NCBI GenBank assembly: GCA_945893365.1
Contig: CAMDED010000013.1
Coordinates: 1-64,000, forward strand
Direction of reading: 5' to 3'
Length of the DNA: 64,000 nucleotides
Origin: Candidatus Sulfopaludibacter sp. SbA3
Lineage (GTDB): Bacteria > Acidobacteriota > Terriglobia > Bryobacterales > Bryobacteraceae
A model generated the notes under the pieces. It saw only the letters and a list, made by a program, of their open reading frames with translations. It was not told the DNA's origin and did no database searches. Each line of letters opens with the position of its first letter. Position 1 is the first letter of the stretch. A program made the translations under genes and the position numbers. Below are positions 34,584-43,483 of this stretch, piece after piece.

Positions 34584-35612
34584 TCAAGGCGCGTGGGCGG
34601 CGACGGCCTTCTGCTGGTACATGTTGTCGTCCGCCCGCGCGAAAAGCTGTGGCGCGGTTTCACCGGGCAAGCGCTCGGCGACTCCGAAAGACGCGCCGAC
34701 TTCAATGCTCTGTTCGCCGCCTCTGAGCGGAACCCGATACCAGCCCACGGCGCCTTCCGCAATCTGACGCGCGCGTAAGAGGGCGTCGCGCAAATTGCAG
34801 TCGAGAATCACCACAAACTCGTCGCCGCCCCAACGGAATGAGAGATCGGCGGGGCGAACGTGGGCGGCGAGCCTGCGCCCGAATTCTTTCAGGACCTCGT
34901 CTCCGCCAACGTGACCGTAACGGTCGTTGATCGACTTGAACTGGTTGAGGTCCGCAACCACCAGGCAGAACGGCCGCCCGCTGTCAATCCACGCATCGAG
35001 CGCCCTCTCTGCCTCTCGCCGGTTGAGTATCCCGGTGAGCGGGTCCGTCGCCGCCATGCGCTCCGCCGCCTTCAAGCGCATCTCGACGTCCGCGAGTTTG
35101 TCTCGCATGTGAGTGGCGGATGTCCGCGCTGCGAGCGACATGCCGGCGGCGAACGCCTTCAACGCCTTCACTTGTTCGTGCAGATGCGTGCGCGCGCCGG
35201 TCAGATCTTCCATCCGCGATACGGATTCAAGTTGTTTCGCGAGACCCCCAAATTGCACGCGATTCTTCACGTCTTCCGCGGTCACCGTGGCGGCCGCTTC
35301 CGCCAGGGCGACCATCACTTCCCTCAGGCTCTGCTCGTGCCCCTCGTAGTAAATCGCCGACTTCTCGCTGAAATCCCTCATCTCTTCGTTCAGTTTGCGC
35401 TTGCCCGTCGTCAGCGCTTCTGCGCCGGGCGATGCCGAGAGCGCCTCGCGCAGAGCTTTCAGGTTCTCCCTGTGCTCGTCGACAAAGCCCGAATGGAGAT
35501 CCGGCAAGTGCCGCTCCATGCCGTCGATCGCCGAGAGGTAGCAATCCACGGACAATTTAAACAACTTGTCCATTTCCTGATGGTCGTGCATCGACTTCCT
35601 GAACGAGATCAT
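34584..35612 (-). CDS. Diguanylate cyclase (GGDEF domain)
   Basis: A 342-residue protein. The N-terminal two-thirds is a long helical region (MISFRKSMHDHQEMDKLFKL onward) without a membrane segment, resembling the cytosolic sensing helices of DgcZ-like cyclases. The C-terminal GGDEF domain is complete: ADPLTGILNRREAE, ADLNQFKSINDRYGH and the active motif RWGGDEFVVIL. No EAL domain follows. It should make cyclic-di-GMP from GTP. A PilZ receptor is encoded at 62954-63340, though far away. ATG 35612 is chosen for its GAGGAG ribosome-binding site; the frame to 35660 is less likely. It is convergent with tpiA. Confidence 0.88.
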   Translation of the reverse strand: MISFRKSMHDHQEMDKLFKLSVDCYLSAIDGMERHLPDLHSGFVDEHRENLKALREALSASPGAEALTTGKRKLNEEMRDFSEKSAIYYEGHEQSLREVMVALAEAAATVTAEDVKNRVQFGGLAKQLESVSRMEDLTGARTHLHEQVKALKAFAAGMSLAARTSATHMRDKLADVEMRLKAAERMAATDPLTGILNRREAERALDAWIDSGRPFCLVVADLNQFKSINDRYGHVGGDEVLKEFGRRLAAHVRPADLSFRWGGDEFVVILDCNLRDALLRARQIAEGAVGWYRVPLRGGEQSIEVGASFGVAERLPGETAPQLFARADDNMYQQKAVAAHAP

Positions 35613-35701
35613 GGCCAAGCTCCTCTCCGTAAACCCTATCGTCAATTCCCCGGAAAACATTAGCCGGGTTGATACACTAGGCCGTTTGCTAGAATGGACA
35701 G

Positions 35702-36178
35702 ATGCAAGGTAACGACGGAGTAATCCGGTTTCTCAACGAAGTTCTCAAGGCGGAGCTCACCGCAATCAACCAGTACTTCCTGCACGGCAAGATGTGCCAG
35801 AACTGGGGCTATTTGCGGCTGGCCGCATACAATCGCGCCGAATCGATCGATGAGATGAAACACGCGGACATGCTGATCGACCGCATCCTGTTTCTCGAAG
35901 GGACGCCCAATATGAGCGACATGTTCCCGATCGCTATTGGCACGACGGTGAAGGCGCAGATTCAAAGCGACCTGGCGCTTGAGCTTCAAGCTCTTCCGCG
36001 GCTAAATGCCGCGATCAAGCTTTCCACCGAGGTGGGCGATAACGCCTCCCGCGAGCTATTCGAACAGATCCTCGCCGAGGAGGAGCACCACGTCGATTGG
36101 CTTGAAGCGCAACTCCACATGATGGGCGAAATCGGTGTTGAGAATTACCTCGCCCAGCAGATGCACAAAGCTTCGTAG
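35702..36178 (+). CDS. bfr: Bacterioferritin
   Basis: A 158-residue four-helix ferritin-like protein. All ferroxidase ligands are in canonical positions: Glu18, Glu51, His54, Glu94, Glu127 and His130. The haem-binding Met52 (ESIDEMKHADM) is also present, which separates it from haem-free ferritins. It should assemble into a 24-subunit shell that oxidises Fe(II) and stores iron in the cytoplasm. It is a single-gene unit, divergent from the GGDEF gene. No bacterioferritin-associated ferredoxin gene is visible next to it. Confidence 0.96.
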   Translation: MQGNDGVIRFLNEVLKAELTAINQYFLHGKMCQNWGYLRLAAYNRAESIDEMKHADMLIDRILFLEGTPNMSDMFPIAIGTTVKAQIQSDLALELQALPRLNAAIKLSTEVGDNASRELFEQILAEEEHHVDWLEAQLHMMGEIGVENYLAQQMHKAS

Positions 36179-36305
36179 GCGCCCCGGCCGGCTGCAAGCC
36201 AAGCCATCGCCGGGATTCGGCCGGGAGCCTTCAAAACCCGCGTCGCCTTCCAATCGCGCGTCAAACGTACGGCCGCATTTCGAGGTTGCGGCCGTCCGAC
36301 CTTGT

Positions 36306-37493
36306 TCAAGCGCCTTTCAGAACTTCGCGTATGCGTTTGGCCACGGTGCGGTCCTCGCCCGGCTCAAGCATCCATACGGCCACTTCGACGCCCTTCGCCG
36401 CCCCCGGACGCAATTCGATCGAAGGGTCTCCTTCGCGTAGTTTCTTGACGGCCTCGCGCGCTGTAATGTTCAGCGCCGCCTCGTCCCAGGTGATCCGCAG
36501 GTGAGGCACGGCGTTTGAAATCTCCGGAACGAACGCCTCCGTCTTGACGGACTTGGTTGACGCCACGCTATCCGCGATGACCTTGATACGCCGCTCCCAG
36601 TCGCGCCATTCCGCCTGATGATCCTTCTTCAGGAACACCTCGACCGCGACCATCATGCCAAGCAGCTCTTCCTTGTTCACCTTCATGCCGCGTCCGATGG
36701 TGTCGCTGTTCGGAGGCCCGTTGAGGCGCGCCGCTTCGATCAGGTCCTTGCGTCCCAACAGCAAACCCGCGCTCTGCGGTCCGCGAATGCCCTTGCCGCC
36801 GGAGAACGTCACCAGGTCGAAGCCCATCTTGATGTATTTAGAGAGGTTCTCAACCGGCGGCGCATCGGCGGCGGCATCGGTGAAAGTGGGTACTTTGTGC
36901 TTCTTGCCCAGTTCGACGAACTCAGCCGCCTTGATCTTTCCCACGTTGTCGTTCGCGTTGAAGAAAAGCATCATCGCGGTCCGTTCATTGACGGCCGCCT
37001 CCAGATCTTCCCGCGTCTCCACCTCGACAAACTTCGTGCCGCAGTTCCTCACCGCCCGGTCGTAGCCGTAGCGGTGCGATTTCTGGACGATAACCTCGTT
37101 CTTCATCCCGGCCGTATCCGGTAGCCGGAGGATAAATTCCCGGTTCGAGCCCGTGATGCACGCCGCCGTGCCGAGCGTGAGCGCCGAGGCCGCGCCCGCG
37201 GTAACCATCGCCGCTTCGCAGCCGATCAGCGACGCAATGCGCTTGCCAACCGCGTCATGCACTTCATGCAGCCGCACGAAGCGCTTGGAAGCGAATTCGA
37301 TCGCCTGCACGACCTCGGGAAGCATAAGCGACGCCGTAAGCGTCGTGTAGGTTCCTGCCGCGTTGATGAACGGCTTGATTCCCAGTTCCTGAAAATAATC
37401 GCGGCGCGCCGTACCGGCGGCTGCGGCGGCTGCGGTCCCGCCAAGTAGCGGTACGCTGGACAATCCTTGCAGAAATCTGCGGCGATTTGGCAT
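36306..37493 (-). CDS. Tat-exported PLP enzyme of the SelA/D-glucosaminate-6-phosphate lyase family
   Basis: A 395-residue fold-type I PLP enzyme. The N-terminus NRRRFLQGLSSVPLLGGTAA is a twin-arginine signal, so the enzyme is exported folded with its cofactor. The core resembles SelA-like and D-glucosaminate-6-phosphate ammonia-lyase proteins: INAAGTYTTLTASLM, the Asp of PTFTDAAADAPP, and the PLP-binding Lys in FSGGKGIRGPQS. Related members act on amino sugars or amino acids in the cytoplasm; export is unusual. It begins 38 bp after the class III aminotransferase on the same strand, suggesting co-transcription. Exact substrate unknown. Confidence 0.85.
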   Translation of the reverse strand: MPNRRRFLQGLSSVPLLGGTAAAAAAGTARRDYFQELGIKPFINAAGTYTTLTASLMLPEVVQAIEFASKRFVRLHEVHDAVGKRIASLIGCEAAMVTAGAASALTLGTAACITGSNREFILRLPDTAGMKNEVIVQKSHRYGYDRAVRNCGTKFVEVETREDLEAAVNERTAMMLFFNANDNVGKIKAAEFVELGKKHKVPTFTDAAADAPPVENLSKYIKMGFDLVTFSGGKGIRGPQSAGLLLGRKDLIEAARLNGPPNSDTIGRGMKVNKEELLGMMVAVEVFLKKDHQAEWRDWERRIKVIADSVASTKSVKTEAFVPEISNAVPHLRITWDEAALNITAREAVKKLREGDPSIELRPGAAKGVEVAVWMLEPGEDRTVAKRIREVLKGA

Positions 37494-37531
37494 GATGAGT
37501 CTCCTTCCGATTCCTCAGTGTACATCAGGCT

Positions 37532-38749
37532 TCAGGATTTCTGTTTCTTGAAGATCTTCGCCAGGATACGCACGGCCTTGTCCACTTCCTTTTCCGCGAC
37601 GATGTAGGGCGGCAGAAAACGCAGCACCGTGTCGTGCGTGCAGTTCATCAGCAGACCGGCGTCCATGGCATCGAGCACCATTTGTTTGCCCGGAACCGCC
37701 ATGTCGACGCCGACCATCAAACCATAGCCGCGCACCTCTTTGATAAAGGAATGCTTGGCGGCCAGGCCTTCGAGCTCAGCCTTGAAGTACGCGCCCACGC
37801 GGCGGATGGCCGGCAACAGTTCGTCGAGAATCCCGAAGAACTCCACCGCCACGCGGCACGCGAGTGCGTTCCCGCCGAAAGTTGAGCCGTGCATACCGGC
37901 GCCGATCGCCGAAGCCGCGCGCTCGTTCGCGCAGATCACGGCCAACGGGAGACCGCAAGCCACTGGCTTCGCGGCCACCATCACGTCGGGCATGATAACA
38001 GGATCGGCCAGTTGATAACCAAAGTAATTTCCGGTCCGCCCCACGCCGCATTGGATTTCGTCGAACACAAGCAGCGCGTTGTACCTGTCGGCCAGCTCGC
38101 GCGCCTTCCTTGTGAAGGAGTGCGTCATGGGGACGACACCGCCTTCTCCCTGAATCCACTCGATGACAATGCCCGCGGTCGAGTCCGATACGGCTTGTTC
38201 GAGGGCGGCCTCGTCGTTTGGGGGGACGAAACGCACGCCCGGCAGTAAGGGTTCAAAATCCTTGCGGTACTTCGGCTGTCCGGTGATCGAAAGCGCGCCG
38301 AGCGTCCTTCCATGAAACGAATTCTCAAGGGACACGATCTCGTGTTTCCCCGCGGCGGCGCGGTTTCCGTGCGCGCGAATCATCTTCAGCGCGCCTTCCA
38401 TGGCCTCGGTGCCGGTGTTGGCAAAGAAAGTGCGCGTGAGGCCGCTGGCGCGGGTGAGCGCGGCCGCGAGCGGCCCCTGATACTCGTGGTAATAGAGGTT
38501 CGAGGAGTGGATCAGCAGACCCGCCTGCTCGCGGATGACCTTCGTGATTCGCGGGTGTGCATGGCCGAGCGCATTGACTCCAATGCCTGCGATGAAATCG
38601 AGATAACGCTTTCCCGCCAGATCGTAGACGTACGGCCCTCTTCCGCGATGCAGTACCAGCGGATACCGGGCGTAATTCTGCAGGACGTGCGCGTGTTCGA
38701 GGTCCATTACCTGCTGTGAGGGACTTGGCGCGATCTCGACTGTCGTCAT
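37532..38749 (-). CDS. Class III PLP aminotransferase, acetylornithine/4-aminobutyrate type
   Basis: A 405-residue aminotransferase. Class III motifs are clear: FIAGIGVNALGHAHP, FANTGTEAMEGALK, ALLVFDEIQCGVGRTG, and the Schiff-base Lys in MVAAKPVACGLPLAV. It resembles ArgD and related acetylornithine transaminases in length and in ending without extra domains; arginine-biosynthesis neighbours are absent, so a GABA- or beta-alanine-type role is equally possible. ATG 38749 has ATAGGAAAATG as ribosome-binding context; the open frame runs on to 39619 but that extension is Arg- and Val-rich shadow of the opposite gene. It precedes an exported PLP enzyme by 38 bp. Confidence 0.88.
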   Translation of the reverse strand: MTTVEIAPSPSQQVMDLEHAHVLQNYARYPLVLHRGRGPYVYDLAGKRYLDFIAGIGVNALGHAHPRITKVIREQAGLLIHSSNLYYHEYQGPLAAALTRASGLTRTFFANTGTEAMEGALKMIRAHGNRAAAGKHEIVSLENSFHGRTLGALSITGQPKYRKDFEPLLPGVRFVPPNDEAALEQAVSDSTAGIVIEWIQGEGGVVPMTHSFTRKARELADRYNALLVFDEIQCGVGRTGNYFGYQLADPVIMPDVMVAAKPVACGLPLAVICANERAASAIGAGMHGSTFGGNALACRVAVEFFGILDELLPAIRRVGAYFKAELEGLAAKHSFIKEVRGYGLMVGVDMAVPGKQMVLDAMDAGLLMNCTHDTVLRFLPPYIVAEKEVDKAVRILAKIFKKQKS

Positions 38750-38929
38750 TTTCCTATCATACAACCGGCCAGCCGAAAACCCACGTTTTCCAGCCCCCCG
38801 CGGGTGCTTAACCGTTTTGGGGACGCGGCGTGGCGCGAAAGCGCCAACAAGCCTCGGACGACTGTTCCCTTGCGGCCCACGCGCCTTCACCGGCCGAACG
38901 CTCTCGTAACTGTGATAGGCTGATGCTCT

Positions 38930-39826
38930 ATGCGACGCGCGGCGCTCTTTTCTACATTCCTCGCTTTGATCCTGCTGGCGCTTCACCGCCCGGTATCGAG
39001 CCAGTCCAGCCAGATACACAGACTTGCTCCCGACGTTTACTTGCGGGCCGCCGAGCCTGCCAAACGCATCATCGCGAACGCGGGCTGGGTTGTATTCCGC
39101 GACTACGTTCTGGTCATCGACGCGAACTATCCCTGGGGCGCGCGCGCCATTCTCGAAGACATCCGCGCGACGACTAACAAGCCCATCAAGTTCGTCTTCG
39201 ACACCCACTATCACGGCGACCACGCGCACGGAAATGGGGTGTTCGTCGACGCCGGCGCAACCATCGTCTGCTCCGCCGATTGCGTCGCCGAATCCAGGCG
39301 CAAGAATCCGCGGGCGTGGGAGCAATCCGCGGCGGATTATAAGAACGAAAAGCTCGAGCATCCGCAGATCGGCTTCCCGGACAAGCTCGTCTTCGACGAT
39401 GGGACGCACCGCGTGGAGCTGATCAAGGTAGGTCCCGGGCATACGCTTGGAGACGCGGTCGCGTGGCTGCCGAAGGAGCGCATCCTGTTCACGGGCGACC
39501 TCTGTGTGAACCAGCGGCCTGGAAATAATGTCGCCGATCCCGATGCCGACCCAGACAACTGGGTTCGCGCCCTTGATGCGTTGTCCCAGTACGAGCCCGC
39601 TCAGGTGGTCCCAGGTCACGGAGTGTTAGGCGACAAACAGGCGCTGGCAGGTCAGCGCGCCTATCTGGCCGCCATGATTACAGGTGTTCGCAGCGGCATC
39701 GCTCGCGGTGAAAGCGCGGACCAACTCGCCGAATCCTTGGATCTCACCCGCTACGCCCCTTGGGGTGCGGATAAAGCGCGAAATATCCCGTCGATTCGCG
39801 CCGTTTACGCTAAGTTCAAGAAATAG
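38930..39826 (+). CDS. Exported metallo-beta-lactamase-fold hydrolase, copy 2
   Basis: A 298-residue secreted protein (signal peptide MRRAALFSTFLALILLALHR) with the same architecture as the copy at 21906-22814: VIDANYPWGARAILEDIR, DTHYHGDHAHGN, PGHTLGDAVAWLP, LFTGDLCVNQRPGNN and VVPGHGVLG. All metal ligands are kept. The two are paralogues that differ throughout, so the duplication is not recent. It stands alone on the plus strand between two minus-strand genes. Substrate unknown; a beta-lactamase activity cannot be inferred from the fold alone. Confidence 0.85.
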   Translation: MRRAALFSTFLALILLALHRPVSSQSSQIHRLAPDVYLRAAEPAKRIIANAGWVVFRDYVLVIDANYPWGARAILEDIRATTNKPIKFVFDTHYHGDHAHGNGVFVDAGATIVCSADCVAESRRKNPRAWEQSAADYKNEKLEHPQIGFPDKLVFDDGTHRVELIKVGPGHTLGDAVAWLPKERILFTGDLCVNQRPGNNVADPDADPDNWVRALDALSQYEPAQVVPGHGVLGDKQALAGQRAYLAAMITGVRSGIARGESADQLAESLDLTRYAPWGADKARNIPSIRAVYAKFKK

Positions 39827-39866
39827 CCCAATGCACGATTCGCCGGGCAGTCGAATACCGCGGCTC

Positions 39867-39884
39867 GGGAGCTGCGATGCTCCC
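39867..39884. terminator. Possible bidirectional hairpin between convergent genes
   Basis: GGGAGC and GCTCCC pair with a 6-nt loop in the 65-bp gap between two convergent genes. There is no T run on either side, so its role as a terminator is only suggested by position. Confidence 0.3.
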
Positions 39885-39891
39885 AACCGCC

Positions 39892-41511
39892 TCAATTAAT
39901 TCCGCGCACCGAGGCCTGCAACGTCTTCAGACGCTTCATGACGTCATTGCCGCCGCGCCCGAAGTAATCGTGCAGCTGGGCGTACTCCGCATAGAGCTTC
40001 CGGTAGACCGCATGCGCCGCCGCATCGGGCCGGTATGACAGTTCCTGTAAGGACGCCATGTGCGCCGCCGCCTCGGCGATGTCCCGATACGCTCCGGCGG
40101 CTACCGCGCCATGCATAGCCGCGCCTAGCCCCGACCCCTGCAACGTGCGCGGCAGGCGGATTTCACGATTCGTCACATCCGCAAAAATCTGCATGACGAG
40201 CGGACTCTTCTGCGCCAAACCGCCACAGGCGACAAGCTCGTGAATCGGGACACCCTCTTTCTCGAACGCCTCGATGACGGTGCGGGTGCCGAACGCCGTG
40301 GCCTCGACGAGCGCGCGGTAGATCTCGTCCGGACGCGTGGCGAGCGTCGCTCCAATCAGGACGCCCGTGAGACCGGCATCGGTCAGCACGGAACGGTTGC
40401 CGTTCCACCAGTCGAGAGCGATCAGCCCGGATTCTCCGGGCTTGAGACGCATCGCTCCCTCGGCAAGCGATTCCGGGGATCTCTCGACGGTACGGAAAAA
40501 CCAGCCGTAGATGTCGCCGACCGCGGCTTGGCCCGCTTCGTAACCCCAGAGACCCGGAACGATGCCGTCTTCAATGACGCCGGCGACTCCCTCGACGAAC
40601 CGCCGCTCTCGAGCCAGCAGCATGTGGCAGAGCGAGGTGCCCATGATCATGACCAGGCGCGCGGGCTCGACGACGCCGCAAGCGGGCACCCCTGCGTGCG
40701 CGTCCACGTTCGCCGCCGCGACAGGCGTGCCGGGTAACAATCCCGTCGCCGCCGCCATGGCCGCGGTAAGGCCGCCTGCCTTCGCGCCAAGAGGCAGGAG
40801 CTTCGATGACAACTTTTCTTCAACGGCGTTTTCAAGGCGCGGATCGACTGCGCGCAGGAAGTCGCGTGAAGGAAACCCCGCGCCCTTGATCCACATCGAC
40901 TTGTATCCGGCCGCGCATTCCGAGCGCCCCTCTTCGCCGGTTAGTTGCCAGACAAGCCAATCACCGGCTTCAAGGAACCGGTCGCATGCCGCGTAGACTT
41001 CCGGAGCCTCCTGCAGGATCTGCAGCAGCTTGGGGAATAGCCACTCGGACGACACTTTTCCGCCGAAAGCGCGTAACAGACCGGATCCCGCCGCGGCTTG
41101 GTTGATCGCGTCCGCTTGTGGTTGCGCCGCGTGATGCTTCCATAGCTTGACCCACGCATGCGGGTTCCCCGAGAGGAGCGGCAGGGTGCAGAGTGGCGTG
41201 CCGCCGCGCAACACCGGCAGAACCGTGCAAGCCGTGAAGTCTACGCCGATTCCCACGATTTCCGACGGCGGTACACCCGAGTCGCGCAGCACCTTCGGAA
41301 TCCCGTCGCGCAAAACAGCGAGGTAATCCATCGGGTCCTGGAGAGCCCAATCGCGACCTAGCGTCGTGCCATCGGGTAGTTGCCCGTCGATCACGCCGCT
41401 TCGGTACGGCACGACGGTCCACGCCATTTCGGCACCGCCATCGAGGTCCACCAGCATCACGCGGCCCGATTCGGTTCCAAAGTCGAGGCCGATACTAAAT
41501 CGCGAGCTCAC
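39892..41511 (-). CDS. araB: Ribulokinase
   Basis: A 539-residue FGGY-family sugar kinase. IGLDFGTESGRVMLVDLD is the N-terminal phosphate motif, GVDFTACTVLPV and the HAWVKLWKHHAAQPQAD segment are characteristic of L-ribulokinases, and ANVDAHAGVPACGV plus CGGLAQKSPLVMQI cover the ATP site. It phosphorylates L-ribulose in arabinose catabolism. No araA or araD gene is nearby. It starts with GTG overlapping the stop of the upstream adenylate cyclase (GTGA), so it is the last gene of a three-gene operon whose first two members are signalling proteins, an unusual arrangement. Confidence 0.9.
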   Translation of the reverse strand: MSSRFSIGLDFGTESGRVMLVDLDGGAEMAWTVVPYRSGVIDGQLPDGTTLGRDWALQDPMDYLAVLRDGIPKVLRDSGVPPSEIVGIGVDFTACTVLPVLRGGTPLCTLPLLSGNPHAWVKLWKHHAAQPQADAINQAAAGSGLLRAFGGKVSSEWLFPKLLQILQEAPEVYAACDRFLEAGDWLVWQLTGEEGRSECAAGYKSMWIKGAGFPSRDFLRAVDPRLENAVEEKLSSKLLPLGAKAGGLTAAMAAATGLLPGTPVAAANVDAHAGVPACGVVEPARLVMIMGTSLCHMLLARERRFVEGVAGVIEDGIVPGLWGYEAGQAAVGDIYGWFFRTVERSPESLAEGAMRLKPGESGLIALDWWNGNRSVLTDAGLTGVLIGATLATRPDEIYRALVEATAFGTRTVIEAFEKEGVPIHELVACGGLAQKSPLVMQIFADVTNREIRLPRTLQGSGLGAAMHGAVAAGAYRDIAEAAAHMASLQELSYRPDAAAHAVYRKLYAEYAQLHDYFGRGGNDVMKRLKTLQASVRGIN

Positions 41512-43109
41512 GATTCCGCTCCTCCCGCCAGGAACGCCGGGTAGGCGGGCGGGTCCTTTTGAAAGTAGACGCGGTATCGCCGCACGAAGGCCGGCGGCGG
41601 ACCTTTGCCGTCCGCCCCTTCGAGCAGTTTGGGCAAGATGCCGTTCACAAAAAACATGTCCACTTCACGCTTGTCCTTGGTCGCAATCTTGCCGCGCGGC
41701 TCACACTGGAAGAAGTCCTTGATGCGCGAATACGTGCGCTCGGAAACATTTATGCGTCCAGGCCCGCCGCTCGATTCCATTCGCGAGGCGTAGTTCACCG
41801 TCTCGCCCCAGATGTCGAACGCGAATTTCCTGATCCCGACCACGCCCGCGATCACCGGTCCCGTGTGCATCCCGAGGCGGATCTGCCATTCCGCAACGCC
41901 GCCTTTTCCGGCCAGTTCCTTGACTGCGCGCGTGATCTCAAACGCCGCCAGAACGGAATCCACCGGATGCGACGGACTGCGCACCGGAAGACCCCCGGCG
42001 AGCATGTAACTGTCGCCGATCGTTTTCAACTTTTCCAGTTTGTAGGATTCGACGATCCTGTCGAATGCGGTGAAATACTTGTTCAGGGCCTGCACCAATT
42101 CTTCCGCGGCGAGGTTCTCGGTGGAAAGAGTGAAGCCCACGAAGTCCGTGAAGAGGATAGTCACGTCCTCAAAGTAGCGCGGCTCGACGGAGCCTTTCTC
42201 GCGAAGCTCCTCCGCCACTTCGGCGGGCAGAATGTTGAGCAGCAGCGTCTCGGCGACTTTGCGTTGCTTCTTCTCCTCGTCGCGCAAGCGCTTCTTTTCG
42301 AGCGATGCGCCGATGCGGGCGCGCAGCAGAACGGGGTCGAACGGTTTCGGCAGGTAATCTTCCGCCCCCATCTCGATGCATCGAACCACGCTTTTCATGT
42401 CGTCGAGCGCGGTGATCATGATGACGGGAATATCCCGCAGCGTCGCGTCGGCCTTGATTTCTTGTAGGGCCTGGTAGCCGTCCATGACGGGCATCATGAT
42501 GTCGAGAAGCACCAGATCGAAGCCATCCGCCGAGCGGAGCATTTCAAGCGCCTGCGCGCCGTTTTCGGCTTTAGCGACGGTATACCCTTCCCGCTCCAAG
42601 CGGCGGCTGAGAACGTCGCGATTGGTTTCGATGTCGTCAACCACGAGCAGGCGGCCCTCGCGAAGCGCCGACGCCGTCCTGCGCGCCTCGGCGGTTGGAG
42701 ACGAGGCGGCCACAAGCACGGGACCGGGGACGGCAGATTCGAGGACCCCCTCGGAGAGAGCGAGCAGGCGTTCCGCCGCATCTCGGATCCTGATCACATC
42801 GGCGGTTTCGCTATCCGCGCCGAGCGCGCCGGTTCCATCGAGGATCGTCCGCACGGGCGCTCCCAATTGCTCGTGGAGCGCGCCCAGCTCCGCCTCCGTC
42901 ACCTGATCGTGCACCGGGGTCAACGCCGCATTGATCAATGTAAGCGAGTACTTCCCGGCATCGTGGATCTTCCTCAACTCGGCGAGCAGGCCGTCGGCGC
43001 CCCGGTCTTCGGCGTCTTCCATCATCATCTCGCTGTAGCCGAGGATGTGATTGATGGGCGTCCGGAGATTGTGGCGGAGTTCCTTCAGGTCTTCGCCGCG
43101 GACGATCAC
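41508..43109 (-). CDS. HisKA-like/receiver/adenylate cyclase fusion
   Basis: A 533-residue soluble protein. Residues 8-30 (LKELRHNLRTPINHILGYSE) resemble the phospho-accepting His segment of HisKA dimerisation domains, but no kinase ATP-binding domain follows. A receiver domain covers about 152-275 with acidic D158/D159, phospho-Asp D203 (LLDIMMPVMDG) and K255. A class III cyclase domain begins near 315 (EDVTILFTDFVGFT) and ends near 500. It probably makes cAMP under phosphorelay control. Both ends overlap neighbours by four bases, so it is tightly coupled to the response regulator upstream and ribulokinase downstream. Confidence 0.88.
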   Translation of the reverse strand: MIVRGEDLKELRHNLRTPINHILGYSEMMMEDAEDRGADGLLAELRKIHDAGKYSLTLINAALTPVHDQVTEAELGALHEQLGAPVRTILDGTGALGADSETADVIRIRDAAERLLALSEGVLESAVPGPVLVAASSPTAEARRTASALREGRLLVVDDIETNRDVLSRRLEREGYTVAKAENGAQALEMLRSADGFDLVLLDIMMPVMDGYQALQEIKADATLRDIPVIMITALDDMKSVVRCIEMGAEDYLPKPFDPVLLRARIGASLEKKRLRDEEKKQRKVAETLLLNILPAEVAEELREKGSVEPRYFEDVTILFTDFVGFTLSTENLAAEELVQALNKYFTAFDRIVESYKLEKLKTIGDSYMLAGGLPVRSPSHPVDSVLAAFEITRAVKELAGKGGVAEWQIRLGMHTGPVIAGVVGIRKFAFDIWGETVNYASRMESSGGPGRINVSERTYSRIKDFFQCEPRGKIATKDKREVDMFFVNGILPKLLEGADGKGPPPAFVRRYRVYFQKDPPAYPAFLAGGAES

Positions 43110-43483
43110 AAGCCGCCCGCTCCCGGCAGGAGCGCGCCGATTTTTTCGAGCAGGCGCGTCAGCTCGATCGGCTTGGTGTCGTAATCGTTGCAGCCGGCTT
43201 CGATGGCCTTCTCGCGATCGCCCGACATGGCGTGCGCCGTCAACGCAATGATCGGTATCCCCTTTGTGGCTTCGTTGGCCTTGATGCGCCGCGTAGCTTC
43301 CCAGCCGTCGAGCACCGGCAGACTCATATCCATAAGGATCAGGTCGGGCTTGCCGGATTGCGCCTTCTCCACGCCTTCCCCGCCATCGACGGCCATTTCC
43401 ACCTCGAACCCGCGGCGGATCAAGCGGCGCGAGAGCATGTCGCGATTCATCTCATTGTCTTCCACCAGCAGAATTTTGGCCAT
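43106..43483 (-). CDS. Single-domain response regulator
   Basis: A 125-residue stand-alone receiver domain: acidic ED at 8-9, phospho-Asp52 in LILMDMSLPVLDG, Thr82 in IIALTAHA and Lys104 in YDTKPIE. There is no output domain, so it acts like CheY or DivK, probably passing phosphate to, or binding, the HisKA-like segment of the following cyclase fusion. Its stop overlaps the start of that gene by four bases. A cognate histidine kinase is not encoded in the window. Start ATG 43483, with no other in-frame choice of note. Confidence 0.92.
   Translation of the reverse strand: MAKILLVEDNEMNRDMLSRRLIRRGFEVEMAVDGGEGVEKAQSGKPDLILMDMSLPVLDGWEATRRIKANEATKGIPIIALTAHAMSGDREKAIEAGCNDYDTKPIELTRLLEKIGALLPGAGGL

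Noticed and set aside
38750-39619. N-terminal extension of the class III aminotransferase to 39619
   Set aside because: The extra 290 residues have no aminotransferase content and lie antisense to the metallo-beta-lactamase-fold gene; the good ribosome-binding site is at 38749.
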